A stretch of 64,000 nt of DNA from the NCBI RefSeq assembly GCF_044389085.1, contig NZ_JBIRXP010000006.1:1-64000 (forward strand), in the 5' to 3' direction. How positions within the stretch are numbered: the stretch's first letter is position 1; every line of letters starts with the position of its first letter. Below, in pieces: positions 32,550 through 41,098 of the stretch. Under the pieces are notes generated by a model. The model had not been told where the DNA came from, made no database searches, and saw only the letters and a list, made by a program, of their open reading frames with translations. Origin of the DNA: Isoptericola sp044389085. Lineage in GTDB: Bacteria; Actinomycetota; Actinomycetes; Actinomycetales; Cellulomonadaceae. The translations under genes and the position numbers were made by a program.

Positions 32550-34673
32550 GTGAGCCAGGACGACGACGCCCCCACGCCCTTCGACGACCTCGACCGTTAC
32601 CTGGAGCTCCCGCGGGTGAGCGGGCTCGCGCTGAGCCCGGACGGCACGCGCCTCGTCACCACCGTCCAGACGCTCGACGCGAAGCGCACCGGCTGGACGA
32701 CGGCCGTCTGGGAGGTGGACCCGGCCGGTGTCGCCCCGTCGCGGCGGCTGACCCGCAGCCGCAAGGGCGAGACGTCGGCGGTGTTCGCGGCGTCGGGCGA
32801 CGTGCTGTTCACGTCCGCGCGGCCCGACCCGGACCCTCGACCGGGGGCGACGGAGAGCGACGAGGAGCCGAGGGCGGCGCTCTGGCTGCTGCCCGCGGGC
32901 GGCGGGGAGGCGCGCGTGGTCGCGTCCGCGCCCGGCGGCCTCGGCGGGGTCCTCGCGGCCCGCGCGGCCGACGTCGTGTCGGTCTCTTCGCCGGTGCTGC
33001 CGGGGGCGGCGGGCCTGGCGGAGGACGAGGCGCTGCGCAAGGAGCGCGCCGACCGCAAGCTGTCCGCGATCCTGCACGCCGGGTACCCCGTGCGGCACTG
33101 GGACCACGACCTGGGCCCGGAGGAGGAGCGCCGGTTCGCGGGCTCGCTCGGTGCCGACCGGGTGGAGCTGCGCGGGCTCACCGGCGCGGGCCGGCAGCTC
33201 GACGAGCACGAGGCCGACCTCGCGCCCGACGGGTCGACCCTCGTCAGCACGTGGGGCGTGGCGGACCCGGGCGCGGCCCGCCGGGCCACCCTGGTCGCGG
33301 TCGACGCGGCGACGGGCCGGCGCCGGACGCTGGTCGACGACCCGGACGCGGACGTCTTCGCCCCGGCGGTGTCGCCGGACGGCCGGTGGGTGGCGTTCGT
33401 GTCCGAGACGATCACGACGCCGGAGCAGGCGCCGCAGGTGCGCCTCGGCCTGGTCCCGCTCGCCGGCGGCGCCGACGGTGAGGCGCCCGCCCCGGAGGTC
33501 CTCGCCGACGGCTGGGACCGCTGGCCCACGACCGTCGCCTGGCTGCCCGACGGCTCGGGGCTGGTCGTCACGGCCGACGAGGACGGTCGCGGCCCGGTGT
33601 TCCTGCTGACGTTCGGCGCCGGCGGGCCCGGCGCGGGCGCACCGGTCACGGTGGAGCGCGTGACGGGCGACGACGCGTCGTTCAGCGATGTCCGGGTCGC
33701 GCCGGACGGCGCGGCGCTGTACGCCCTGCGCAGCAGCTACGCCGCCCCGGCCGAGCCGGTGGGGGTCGACCTGGCCGCCTTCGCCGCGACGGGCGAGCCC
33801 GGCGAGCGCACCCCCGTGGCCGCGGACGTGCTGCGCGGGCCCGTCCCCGCGCCCGCGCTCCCCGGCACGCTGGCCGAGGTCGAGACGACGACGGCGGACG
33901 GCGCGCGCGTGCGCGCGTGGCTCGCGCTGCCGGAGGGCGCCTCGTCCGACGACCCCGCGCCGCTGCTGCTGTGGATCCACGGCGGACCGCTGAGCACGTG
34001 GAGCGCCTGGAGCTGGCGCTGGAACCCGTGGCTGATGGTGGCCCGCGGGTACGCCGTCCTGCTGCCCGACCCGGCGCTGTCCACCGGGTACGGGCAGGAC
34101 TTCGTGCAGCGCGGCTGGGGCGACTGGGGAGGGGCGCCGTTCGCCGACCTCATGGCGATCACCGACGCCGTCGAGGCCCGGCCAGAGATCGACGAGGCCC
34201 GCACGGCCGCGATGGGCGGGTCGTTCGGCGGGTACATGGCGAACTGGGTGGCCGGGCACACCGACCGCTTCCGCGCGATCGTCACGCACGCCAGCCTGTG
34301 GGCGCTGGACCAGTTCGGGCCCACCACCGACGCCGCCTACTACTGGCAGCGCGAGATGACGCCCGAGATGGCGGAGCAGAACAGCCCGCACCGCTCGGTC
34401 GCCGACATCCGCACGCCGATGCTGGTCGTGCACGGCGACAAGGACTACCGCGTGCCGATCGGCGAGGGGCTGCGGCTGTGGCGCGCGCTCCTCACCGAGT
34501 CCGGCCTCCCCGCGGGCGACGACGGCACCACGGTGCACCGGTTCCTGTACTTCCCGGACGAGAACCACTGGGTGCTCGCGCCGCAGCACGCCAAGGTCTG
34601 GTACCAGGTGGTGCTCGCCTTCCTCGGCGAGCACGTGCGGGGCGAGGAGCCGGAGCTCCCCGCCTACCTGTGA
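32550..34673 (+). CDS. S9-family prolyl oligopeptidase (acylaminoacyl-peptidase-like)
   Basis: A 707-residue serine peptidase of family S9. Residues about 20-430 form a beta-propeller with SPDG-type repeats (SGLALSPDGTRLV, APAVSPDGRWVAFVS, VRVAPDGAALYAL). The C-terminal alpha/beta-hydrolase (about 440-700) has oxyanion LLLWIHGGPL, nucleophile elbow GGSFGGYMANW, acid MLVVHGDKDYRVP and the histidine in FPDENHWVL. No signal peptide, so cytoplasmic. GTG at 32550 follows TAGACC by six bases and has no ribosome binding site. Confidence 0.93.
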   Translation: MSQDDDAPTPFDDLDRYLELPRVSGLALSPDGTRLVTTVQTLDAKRTGWTTAVWEVDPAGVAPSRRLTRSRKGETSAVFAASGDVLFTSARPDPDPRPGATESDEEPRAALWLLPAGGGEARVVASAPGGLGGVLAARAADVVSVSSPVLPGAAGLAEDEALRKERADRKLSAILHAGYPVRHWDHDLGPEEERRFAGSLGADRVELRGLTGAGRQLDEHEADLAPDGSTLVSTWGVADPGAARRATLVAVDAATGRRRTLVDDPDADVFAPAVSPDGRWVAFVSETITTPEQAPQVRLGLVPLAGGADGEAPAPEVLADGWDRWPTTVAWLPDGSGLVVTADEDGRGPVFLLTFGAGGPGAGAPVTVERVTGDDASFSDVRVAPDGAALYALRSSYAAPAEPVGVDLAAFAATGEPGERTPVAADVLRGPVPAPALPGTLAEVETTTADGARVRAWLALPEGASSDDPAPLLLWIHGGPLSTWSAWSWRWNPWLMVARGYAVLLPDPALSTGYGQDFVQRGWGDWGGAPFADLMAITDAVEARPEIDEARTAAMGGSFGGYMANWVAGHTDRFRAIVTHASLWALDQFGPTTDAAYYWQREMTPEMAEQNSPHRSVADIRTPMLVVHGDKDYRVPIGEGLRLWRALLTESGLPAGDDGTTVHRFLYFPDENHWVLAPQHAKVWYQVVLAFLGEHVRGEEPELPAYL

Positions 34674-34701
34674 CCCCGGACCCGTCCGGCGGGTGCCGAC
34701 G

Positions 34702-35427
34702 TCAGGCCGGCGTGATGATGAGGTCGACGAGGACCTCCAACAGGGTGCTGGCGTCCTGGCGGGCCGACGCGGCGGGCAGCATCGCGGCGCGCTGGCCGGC
34801 CTCGTGCGCACCCAGCAGGAGATCGATGGCGACGTGGTCGTCGACCGCGAAGCGCAGGCCGAGGGCGACCATGACGCGGTTCAGCGCGGCGACCATCTCC
34901 CCGCGGAGCACCTGCTGCTGGTCCACGTAGCGCTGCGCGATCTGGGGGTCGCGCAGCGCGAGCAGCTCGAACTCGAGCTCCATGACGCACCAGGAGGTCT
35001 TGGCGGCGGGGTCCGGCAGCACCGACGCGATGACCTCGCGCACGGTGGCGCGGAACCCGTCCGGGGTCTGCAGGGTGGCGGGGTCCACGGTGGTGACCGC
35101 GCGCTCGAGCGCCCCGAGGTGGCCGCGCGCCTCCCGCTCCGTGAGCGCGAGGAACAGCTCCTCCTTGCTCGCGAAGTTGGAGTAGAACGCCCCGCGGGTG
35201 AAGCCGGCGGCCTCGCAGACGGCCTCGATCGACGCTGCCTGGACGCCCACCTGCGCGAACACCTCGAACGCGGCGTCGAGCAGGCGCTCGCGGGTGCGTT
35301 CGCGGCGGGGCGAGCGGCCGGACGCGACCGTAGCCTCGTCGGGAACCGCGCTCTCGGTGGTCAGGGGGTCCTCCTCGGGGGTCTGCCGGGACTCCGGCCC
35401 GCGGGCCGTCGCCCGGCCCGGGCCCAC
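34702..35427 (-). CDS. TetR-family repressor of the MMPL-YhgE locus
   Basis: A TetR/AcrR regulator: helix-turn-helix in SIEAVCEAAGFTRGAFYSNFASKEELFLAL followed by a variable ligand domain to residue about 240. Divergent from the MMPL gene, with a triple operator-like repeat in between. The start is uncertain. GTG at 35427 gives 241 residues but lacks a good ribosome binding site; a strong GAGGAGG at about 35371-35377 lies 6 bases before CTG at 35364 (LTTESAVPDE), which would give 220 residues and fits the family better. It should control export of the substrate its ligand pocket senses, probably a lipid or hydrophobic drug. Confidence 0.85.
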   Translation of the reverse strand: MGPGRATARGPESRQTPEEDPLTTESAVPDEATVASGRSPRRERTRERLLDAAFEVFAQVGVQAASIEAVCEAAGFTRGAFYSNFASKEELFLALTEREARGHLGALERAVTTVDPATLQTPDGFRATVREVIASVLPDPAAKTSWCVMELEFELLALRDPQIAQRYVDQQQVLRGEMVAALNRVMVALGLRFAVDDHVAIDLLLGAHEAGQRAAMLPAASARQDASTLLEVLVDLIITPA

Positions 35428-35445
35428 TCTAGTCAATACACCCGC

Positions 35446-35490
35446 GTATCGGATACGTTCGTGCATCGGATACAGTGCCGTATCGGAAAT
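35446..35490. promoter_or_regulatory. Triple TetR-type operator at 17-bp pitch
   Basis: GTATCGGATAC (35446-35456, a perfect odd palindrome), GCATCGGATAC (35463-35473) and GTATCGGAAAT (35480-35490) are direct repeats spaced exactly 17 bp. They fill the divergent promoter between the TetR gene and the MMPL gene, and are good candidates for cooperative repressor binding. Confidence 0.65.
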
Positions 35491-35539
35491 CTCGTCCGAC
35501 GGTCGTGCCCGCGACCGACCTGCGCCACCGGGAGCCCCT

Positions 35540-38485
35540 GTGTCCTCCGTCCTGTACTCGCTCGGTCGCTGGGCCGCGCGCACCCGCCGCCTCGTCGTCG
35601 TCGGCTGGGTCCTGGTGCTCGCCCTCGTCGGCGGGGCCGGCGCCCTCCTGTACCAGGGCTTCGACAACTCGGTGACCATCCCCGGCACCGAGTCGCAGGA
35701 CGCGCTCGACCGGCTCGAGGCCACGTTCCCCGAGGTCAGCGGCGCGTCGGCGCAGATCATCGTCGTCGCCCCCGAGGGCTCCACCGTCGAGGACGACGCC
35801 GTCCGCGGCCCGGTCGAGGACGCCGTCGACGAGCTCGAGAACCTCGACCAGGTCGCCGCCGTCACCTCGCCGTACGCCGACCAGGCGGCCGCGTCGGTCA
35901 GCGACGACGAGCAGTCGACGCTGATGACGGTCCAGCTCGACGGCGACCAGTCGGTCATCACGGAGGAGACCAAGGACGCGCTCGGCGAGGCCACGGACGC
36001 CCTGGCCGCCGCCCTGCCCGACGGGTCCCAGGCCAGCCTGGGCGGGCAGCTCTTCGCCACCGAGTTCCCCGCCATGACGATCACCGAGGCGCTCGGCGTC
36101 GTCGTGGCCCTGGTGGTCCTCATGATCACGCTCGGGTCGTTCGTCGCCGCCGGCCTGCCGCTCATCAACGCCCTGCTCGGCGTGGGCGTCTCGATGTGCC
36201 TGCTCCTGGCCGCGACCGTCTTCGGCCCGATCAACTCGACCACACCCATGCTCGGGGTGATGCTCGGCCTGGCGGTCGGCATCGACTACGCCCTGTTCAT
36301 CGTCTCCCGGCACCGCGACCAGCTCGGCGAGGGCCTGGACGTCGAGGAGTCGATCGCGCGGGCGGTCGCCACGGCCGGCTCGGCCGTCATCTTCGCCGGG
36401 CTCACCGTGATGATCGCGCTCGTCGGCCTCGGCGTCGCGGGCATCCCGTTCCTCACCGTCATGGGCGTCGCCGCCGCCGTCGCGGTGGGCTTCGCGGTGA
36501 TCGTGTCCCTCACGCTCCTGCCGGCCCTGCTCTCGTACGCCGGGGAGAGGCTGCGTCCCCGGGCTCCGCGGCGCGAGCGCGGGCGCCGCGCGGCGCGCGC
36601 CGGGGCGGCGCAGGCCACGGCCTCGAAGGCCGCCGCCGCGACGGGCCGGACCGCGACCGCGGCTGCGCCCGCCCCGACGCCGGCGCGCGAGAACCGCTTC
36701 TTCGCCGGCTGGGTGCGCGGTGCCACCCGCCACCCGATCGTCACCATCGTGCTCGTCGTCGCGGCCCTCGGCGCCCTCGCCTGGCCCGCCACCGGCCTCA
36801 AGCTCGCCCTGCCCGACGCCGGCGCGCTGCCCGAGGACAGCCCCGCCCGGGTCACCTACGACCTCGTCGGCGAGGAGTTCGGCGACGGCTTCAACGGGCC
36901 CCTCATCGTCACCGGCTCCATCGTCACCAGCAACGACCCGCTGACGCTCATGGAGGACATCGGCGACGAGATCGCCGCCATGCCGGGCGTCGCCGACGTC
37001 CCGCTGTCGACGCCCAACCCGTCGGCCGACACCGGCATCGTGCAGGTCGTCCCCGAGGGCGGCCCGGACTCCGACGAGACCAAGGCCCTCGTCAACGCGA
37101 TCCGCGACCAGCACGACCACTTCCTCGACGAGTACGGCGTCGACCTGTCCGTCACCGGCTTCACCGCCGTCGGCATCGACGTCTCCGACAAGCTCGGCGC
37201 CGCGCTCCTGCCGTTCGCGTTCGTCGTGGTGGGGCTCTCGCTCGTGCTGCTGACGATGGTGTTCCGCTCGATCTGGGTGCCGGTCAAGGCCTCGCTCGGG
37301 TACCTGCTGTCCGTGGGGGCGGCGTTCGGCGCTGTCGCGCTCGTCTTCGAGCACGGCGTGCTCGCCGACGCCCTGCACGTCACCCGGCAGGGGCCCGTCA
37401 TCAGCTTCATGCCGATCGTCCTCATGGGCGTGCTCTTCGGCCTCGCGATGGACTACGAGGTGTTCCTCGTGTCCCGCATCCGCGAGGACTACGTGCACGG
37501 CGGCGACGCGCGCCGCGCGATCCGCACGGGCTTCCTCAGCTCGGCCAAGGTCGTCACCGCGGCCGCCGTCATCATGTTCGCCGTGTTCGTCGCGTTCGTG
37601 CCCGAGGGCGACATGAACCTCAAACCCATCGCGCTCGGCCTCGCCGTGGGCGTCGCCGTGGACGCGTTCGTCGTCCGCATGACGCTCGTGCCCGCGGTGC
37701 TCGCACTGCTCGGCGACCGGGCGTGGCACATGCCGCGCTGGCTCGACCGGGTGCTGCCCACGTTCGACGTCGAGGGCGAGGGGCTCGCCAACGAGCTCGC
37801 GCTGGCCGACTGGCCCGAGCCCGGCGCGACCGACGCCGTCGCCGTGCGCGACCTCGAGGTCGCGGGGCCGGACGGGTCCGGCGCGCCGGTCGTCGGCCCG
37901 GTGAGCGTGCGCGTGCCGGACGGTGGCGCCCTGTGCGTGCACGGCGACGCCGCCGCGCCGGTGTCCGCGCTGCTGCTCGCGCTCGCCGGCCGCATGTCGC
38001 CGGACGCCGGCGCGGTCAAGGTGACCGGGCTCGTGCTGCCCGAGCGCGCCATGACGGTGCGGGGCCGCGTCGCCGTCGTCGACGCCCTCGCCGAGCACGG
38101 CCGTCCCGCCGCCACGGTGGACGCCGCCGTGCGCGACGGGGCCCGGGTCGTGGTCGTGGACCGCACCGACGCCGTCGCCGACCGCCCGGCGCGCGAGGCG
38201 CTCGCCGCCGCGCTCGCCCGCGCGCAACGGGGTGGGACGGCGGTGCTGCTGGGCGCCAGCGGCGTCGCCGCGACCGACCTGCTCGACGGCGGCACCGGCC
38301 GCGAGGCCGCCGTCCTCGACGTCGGCGCGGGCTGGGGCGCACCGAGCGTGCTCACCGGGGCGGACGTGCCCCCGCCGCCACCCGGCGACGCGCACGCCCG
38401 CGCGGCCGCGGAACCGGACGGCCCCGCGGCCCGTGCGACCGACGACATCGACGAGGACACCCACGTGCAGGAGGTGCGGGCATGA
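35540..38485 (+). CDS. MMPL/RND-type transporter with a degenerate ABC-ATPase-like C-terminal domain
   Basis: A 981-residue protein. Residues about 1-340 and 380-740 are the two MMPL halves, each with an extracytoplasmic loop and five or six helices (TPMLGVMLGLAVGIDYALFIVSRHRDQ; PIVLMGVLFGLAMDYEVFLVSRIREDYV), the proton-driven lipid/drug exporter fold. Residues about 765-935 look like an ABC ATPase: the Walker A position reads VHGDAAAPVS instead of GxxGxGKS/T, the Walker B position reads RVVVVDRTDAV, and no LSGGQ signature is found, so it should not hydrolyse ATP. GTG at 35540 has GGGAG upstream. The stop overlaps the YhgE gene. Export of a lipid or toxic compound is inferred. Confidence 0.9.
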   Translation: MSSVLYSLGRWAARTRRLVVVGWVLVLALVGGAGALLYQGFDNSVTIPGTESQDALDRLEATFPEVSGASAQIIVVAPEGSTVEDDAVRGPVEDAVDELENLDQVAAVTSPYADQAAASVSDDEQSTLMTVQLDGDQSVITEETKDALGEATDALAAALPDGSQASLGGQLFATEFPAMTITEALGVVVALVVLMITLGSFVAAGLPLINALLGVGVSMCLLLAATVFGPINSTTPMLGVMLGLAVGIDYALFIVSRHRDQLGEGLDVEESIARAVATAGSAVIFAGLTVMIALVGLGVAGIPFLTVMGVAAAVAVGFAVIVSLTLLPALLSYAGERLRPRAPRRERGRRAARAGAAQATASKAAAATGRTATAAAPAPTPARENRFFAGWVRGATRHPIVTIVLVVAALGALAWPATGLKLALPDAGALPEDSPARVTYDLVGEEFGDGFNGPLIVTGSIVTSNDPLTLMEDIGDEIAAMPGVADVPLSTPNPSADTGIVQVVPEGGPDSDETKALVNAIRDQHDHFLDEYGVDLSVTGFTAVGIDVSDKLGAALLPFAFVVVGLSLVLLTMVFRSIWVPVKASLGYLLSVGAAFGAVALVFEHGVLADALHVTRQGPVISFMPIVLMGVLFGLAMDYEVFLVSRIREDYVHGGDARRAIRTGFLSSAKVVTAAAVIMFAVFVAFVPEGDMNLKPIALGLAVGVAVDAFVVRMTLVPAVLALLGDRAWHMPRWLDRVLPTFDVEGEGLANELALADWPEPGATDAVAVRDLEVAGPDGSGAPVVGPVSVRVPDGGALCVHGDAAAPVSALLLALAGRMSPDAGAVKVTGLVLPERAMTVRGRVAVVDALAEHGRPAATVDAAVRDGARVVVVDRTDAVADRPAREALAAALARAQRGGTAVLLGASGVAATDLLDGGTGREAAVLDVGAGWGAPSVLTGADVPPPPPGDAHARAAAEPDGPAARATDDIDEDTHVQEVRA

Positions 38486-40785
38486 CCGCCCCGACCAGCC
38501 CCACCCCGGACGTCGTCCGGACGCGCCGCGACCCGTGGCGCATCGCCGCCGTCGCGCTGCTGCCGATCATGGTGCTCGGACTGCTGCTCGCCGCGCTGTG
38601 GAACCCGCAGGACCGGCTCGACCAGGTGCCGGCCGCGATCGTCAACCTCGACGAGCCGGTCGAGGTGCAGGGGCAGACCGTGCCGCTGGGCCGTCAGCTC
38701 GCCTCCGGGCTCGTGAGCGGTGGCGAGACCGCCGACGGCGCCAAGGCCGCGCAGCCGGCCGAGGACGCCACCAACTTCGACTGGACCATCACGGACGAGG
38801 AGTCCGCGGCCGACGGCCTCGCGAACGGCACCTACGCCGCCGTCGTGACCATCCCGGAGGGCTTCTCCGCGGCCGCGACGTCGTACGGCAACGACGACCC
38901 GTCCGAGGCCCGGCAGGCCACCATCGACGTGAGCACCCCGCCCGGAGGCCGCGTGGCCGACGACGCCCTCGCCCGCGTCGTCGCCGCCACCGCGACGTCC
39001 GTCATGTCGAGCACCCTCACCGAGACCTACGTCGACAACGTGCTCGTCGGCTTCAACGACCTGTCCGACGGCATCGGCGAGGCGCAGGACGGCGCCACGC
39101 AGCTCGCCGACGGTGCAGGCGACGCCGCCGACGGCGCGGACCAGCTCGCCGACGGCGCGGGCCAGCTCGCGGACGGCGCCGACGAGGCCGCCGGTGGGGC
39201 GTCGCAGCTGGCGGACGGCGCCGGGCAGCTGGCCTCCGGCGCCACGAGCGCCGCGACCGGCGCGTCCGGGGTGGCCTCCGGCGCCTCGGGCCTCGCGGAC
39301 GGTGCGGGACAGCTCGCCTCCGGCGCCTCGCAGGTGGCCGACGGCGCGCGCGGCATCGCCGGCGGCATCGGCGAGAGCGCGTCGGGCGCCGACGACCTGG
39401 CGAAGGGCGGCGACGAGCTCGCTGCGGGCGCGACGCAGGTGGCAGAGGGGAACCGTGCGCTCGCAGACGGCGTCGCCGACATCAACGAGACCGTGCCCGA
39501 CGTGGCGGCGCTCGAGAAGTCGCTCGCGGACGCTCAGGAACGTGCGGACGAGTTCGCCGCGGCCGCCGGGGCGGCCCTGGGCTGCGACGTCAACCCGGGG
39601 AGCGATGCATGCGGGGCCCTCACCGAGGTCCTCAGCGGGTTGGAGGACGACTCCTCGGCGGTCGAGGACACCGTCGCCGGGGTCGTCTCCGCTCGGAAGC
39701 AGCTCGACGCGCTCGCGACGCAGACGGACCAGCTCGCCACGGGCGCAGAGGGGGTCGCGACCGGCGTCGCGGGCATCGCCGACGGTAACCGGGACCTGGC
39801 CCAGGGCCTCCGCCAGCTCCAGGGCGGCGCTTCGCAGGTCGCGGACGGCGCCGACGGCGTCTCGTCGGGTGCCGGGGAGCTCTCCGGCGGCGCTGGCCAG
39901 CTGGCCTCCGGCGCGTCGGAGCTCTCCACCGGCGTCGGGCAGCTCGCCACGGGCGCGTCGGGGGTGGCGTCCGGCGCGACCGAGCTGTCGTCGGGCGTCG
40001 GCCAGCTCGCCACGGGCACCGAGGGCATCGCCACGGGAGCGGGCGACCTGGCGGGTGGCGTCGGCCAGCTCGCGTCGGGCGCGGGCGACCTGTCGGACGG
40101 CCTGGGCGAGGCGAAGGACGGCATCCCCACGTACACGGACGACGAGCGGCAGACGCTGTCGTCGGTGGTCGCGGAGCCGGTGGCGGCGCCGTCGGCGGAC
40201 GGGATCAGCACCGGGGCGTCGGGCCCGCTGTTCGCGGTCGTGGCGCTGTGGCTGGGCGCGCTCGCGCTGATGACGGTGTTCCCGCCGGTCGTGGCGCGGG
40301 CCCTGGGCTCGACGCGCGACTCGGTGCGCCTGGCGCTGTCGGCGTTCTGGCTGCCTGCCGCGATCGGCGCCGGCACGGGCGCGCTGGTCGGCGTGATCCT
40401 CGCGGCGGTCGAGAAGCTCGACGCGGGAGGCTGGGTCGGGGCGATCCTCGTGGGCGCCGTCGTCTCGATGGCGTTCGTCGCCGTGCACCAGGGCTTCCTC
40501 GGCTGGCTCGGCAACCTGGGCCGCGGCATCAGCCTGCTCATCGCCGTCCTGCTCATCGCGACGGGCGTCGTCGCGACCGTCCCCGCCGCGCTGCAGGGGC
40601 TCGTCGACGCGCTGCCGATCGGCGCCGCGCGCGACGCCCTCACGGCGGTGGCGGTGCCCGCCGCCGGCGGGCTCGGGATGGGTGTGACCCTGCTCGTGCT
40701 GTGGGGCCTGGGTGGCCTGGCGCTCGCGGCGCTCGTCACCGCGCGGGGCCGGCGGCTGGGCGTGCGACGCCTGCTGCGCGCCTGA
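38482..40785 (+). CDS. YhgE/Pip-family membrane protein
   Basis: A 767-residue membrane protein of the YhgE/Pip family, related to phage infection protein and ESX-associated factors. An N-terminal helix (about 20-45) and a small extracytoplasmic domain lead into a long Ala/Gly-rich region (about 190-560) with dozens of QLADGAGQLASGA/GVGQLATGA-type repeats, likely an extended helical stalk. Six helices follow in the C-terminal 200 residues (ABC-2-like). ATG at 38482 overlaps the MMPL stop by four bases, so the two are made together and probably form one export system under TetR control. The repeat region is prone to slippage. Confidence 0.9.
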   Translation: MTAPTSPTPDVVRTRRDPWRIAAVALLPIMVLGLLLAALWNPQDRLDQVPAAIVNLDEPVEVQGQTVPLGRQLASGLVSGGETADGAKAAQPAEDATNFDWTITDEESAADGLANGTYAAVVTIPEGFSAAATSYGNDDPSEARQATIDVSTPPGGRVADDALARVVAATATSVMSSTLTETYVDNVLVGFNDLSDGIGEAQDGATQLADGAGDAADGADQLADGAGQLADGADEAAGGASQLADGAGQLASGATSAATGASGVASGASGLADGAGQLASGASQVADGARGIAGGIGESASGADDLAKGGDELAAGATQVAEGNRALADGVADINETVPDVAALEKSLADAQERADEFAAAAGAALGCDVNPGSDACGALTEVLSGLEDDSSAVEDTVAGVVSARKQLDALATQTDQLATGAEGVATGVAGIADGNRDLAQGLRQLQGGASQVADGADGVSSGAGELSGGAGQLASGASELSTGVGQLATGASGVASGATELSSGVGQLATGTEGIATGAGDLAGGVGQLASGAGDLSDGLGEAKDGIPTYTDDERQTLSSVVAEPVAAPSADGISTGASGPLFAVVALWLGALALMTVFPPVVARALGSTRDSVRLALSAFWLPAAIGAGTGALVGVILAAVEKLDAGGWVGAILVGAVVSMAFVAVHQGFLGWLGNLGRGISLLIAVLLIATGVVATVPAALQGLVDALPIGAARDALTAVAVPAAGGLGMGVTLLVLWGLGGLALAALVTARGRRLGVRRLLRA

Positions 40786-40824
40786 CCAGCCTGCCGGACC
40801 AGCCTGCCTGACCAGCCCGCCTGG

Positions 40825-41028
40825 TCAGGCCAGCAGCCCCGGGCAGCGGGCGGCGGCGCGCTGCCAGCGCAGCACGAGGAGGACGTCGGCGCGCCGCCGT
40901 GCGGCGGTGCCCAGGTGGGCGACCTGCCGGTGCTCGATGAGGGCGGGCAGGTCGTGGTCGAGGGCCCAGGACAGGGCACGGCGGACGTCGTCGAAGTCGG
41001 GCGCGAGCAGGGCTGGAGCAGGTCTCAC
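40825..41028 (-). CDS. Small hypothetical protein
   Basis: A 67-residue arginine-rich reading frame with near-complete G/C at third positions and a sensible amphipathic composition (DFDDVRRALSWALDHDLPALIEHRQVAHLG). I recognise no family. GTG at 41028 has no ribosome binding site. It is divergent from the protease gene, with a strong palindrome (41057-41077) between the two. The composition argues for a real gene, but it could be chance. Confidence 0.45.
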   Translation of the reverse strand: MRPAPALLAPDFDDVRRALSWALDHDLPALIEHRQVAHLGTAARRRADVLLVLRWQRAAARCPGLLA

Positions 41029-41056
41029 GCGAGGAGGGATGCCCGACTCGCCGGTT

Positions 41057-41077
41057 TGTGACACGCGGTGTGTCACA
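41057..41077. promoter_or_regulatory. Perfect palindrome TGTGACAC-n5-GTGTCACA before the protease gene
   Basis: TGTGACAC (41057-41064) and GTGTCACA (41070-41077) are perfect inverted repeats, ending 21 bp before the protease ATG. The TGTGA...TCACA pattern resembles a CRP/GlxR-family site (TGTGA-N6-TCACA) but the spacing is longer by five bases, so a GntR- or TetR-type repressor is at least as likely. Confidence 0.55.
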
Positions 41078-41098
41078 GGCCTGCACCAGACTCGCCGC

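Noticed and set aside
34693..40785. A single 2030-codon frame across the MMPL and YhgE genes
   Set aside because: Only the last 767 codons (from ATG 38482) give a sensible YhgE protein. Upstream, the frame is Arg/Gly-rich and out of register with the MMPL gene, as expected of an off-frame reading in GC-rich DNA.
41057..41077. Canonical CRP/GlxR binding site
   Set aside because: The TGTGA/TCACA halves are separated by 11 bases, not 6, so the canonical spacing is not met; kept only as a generic operator.
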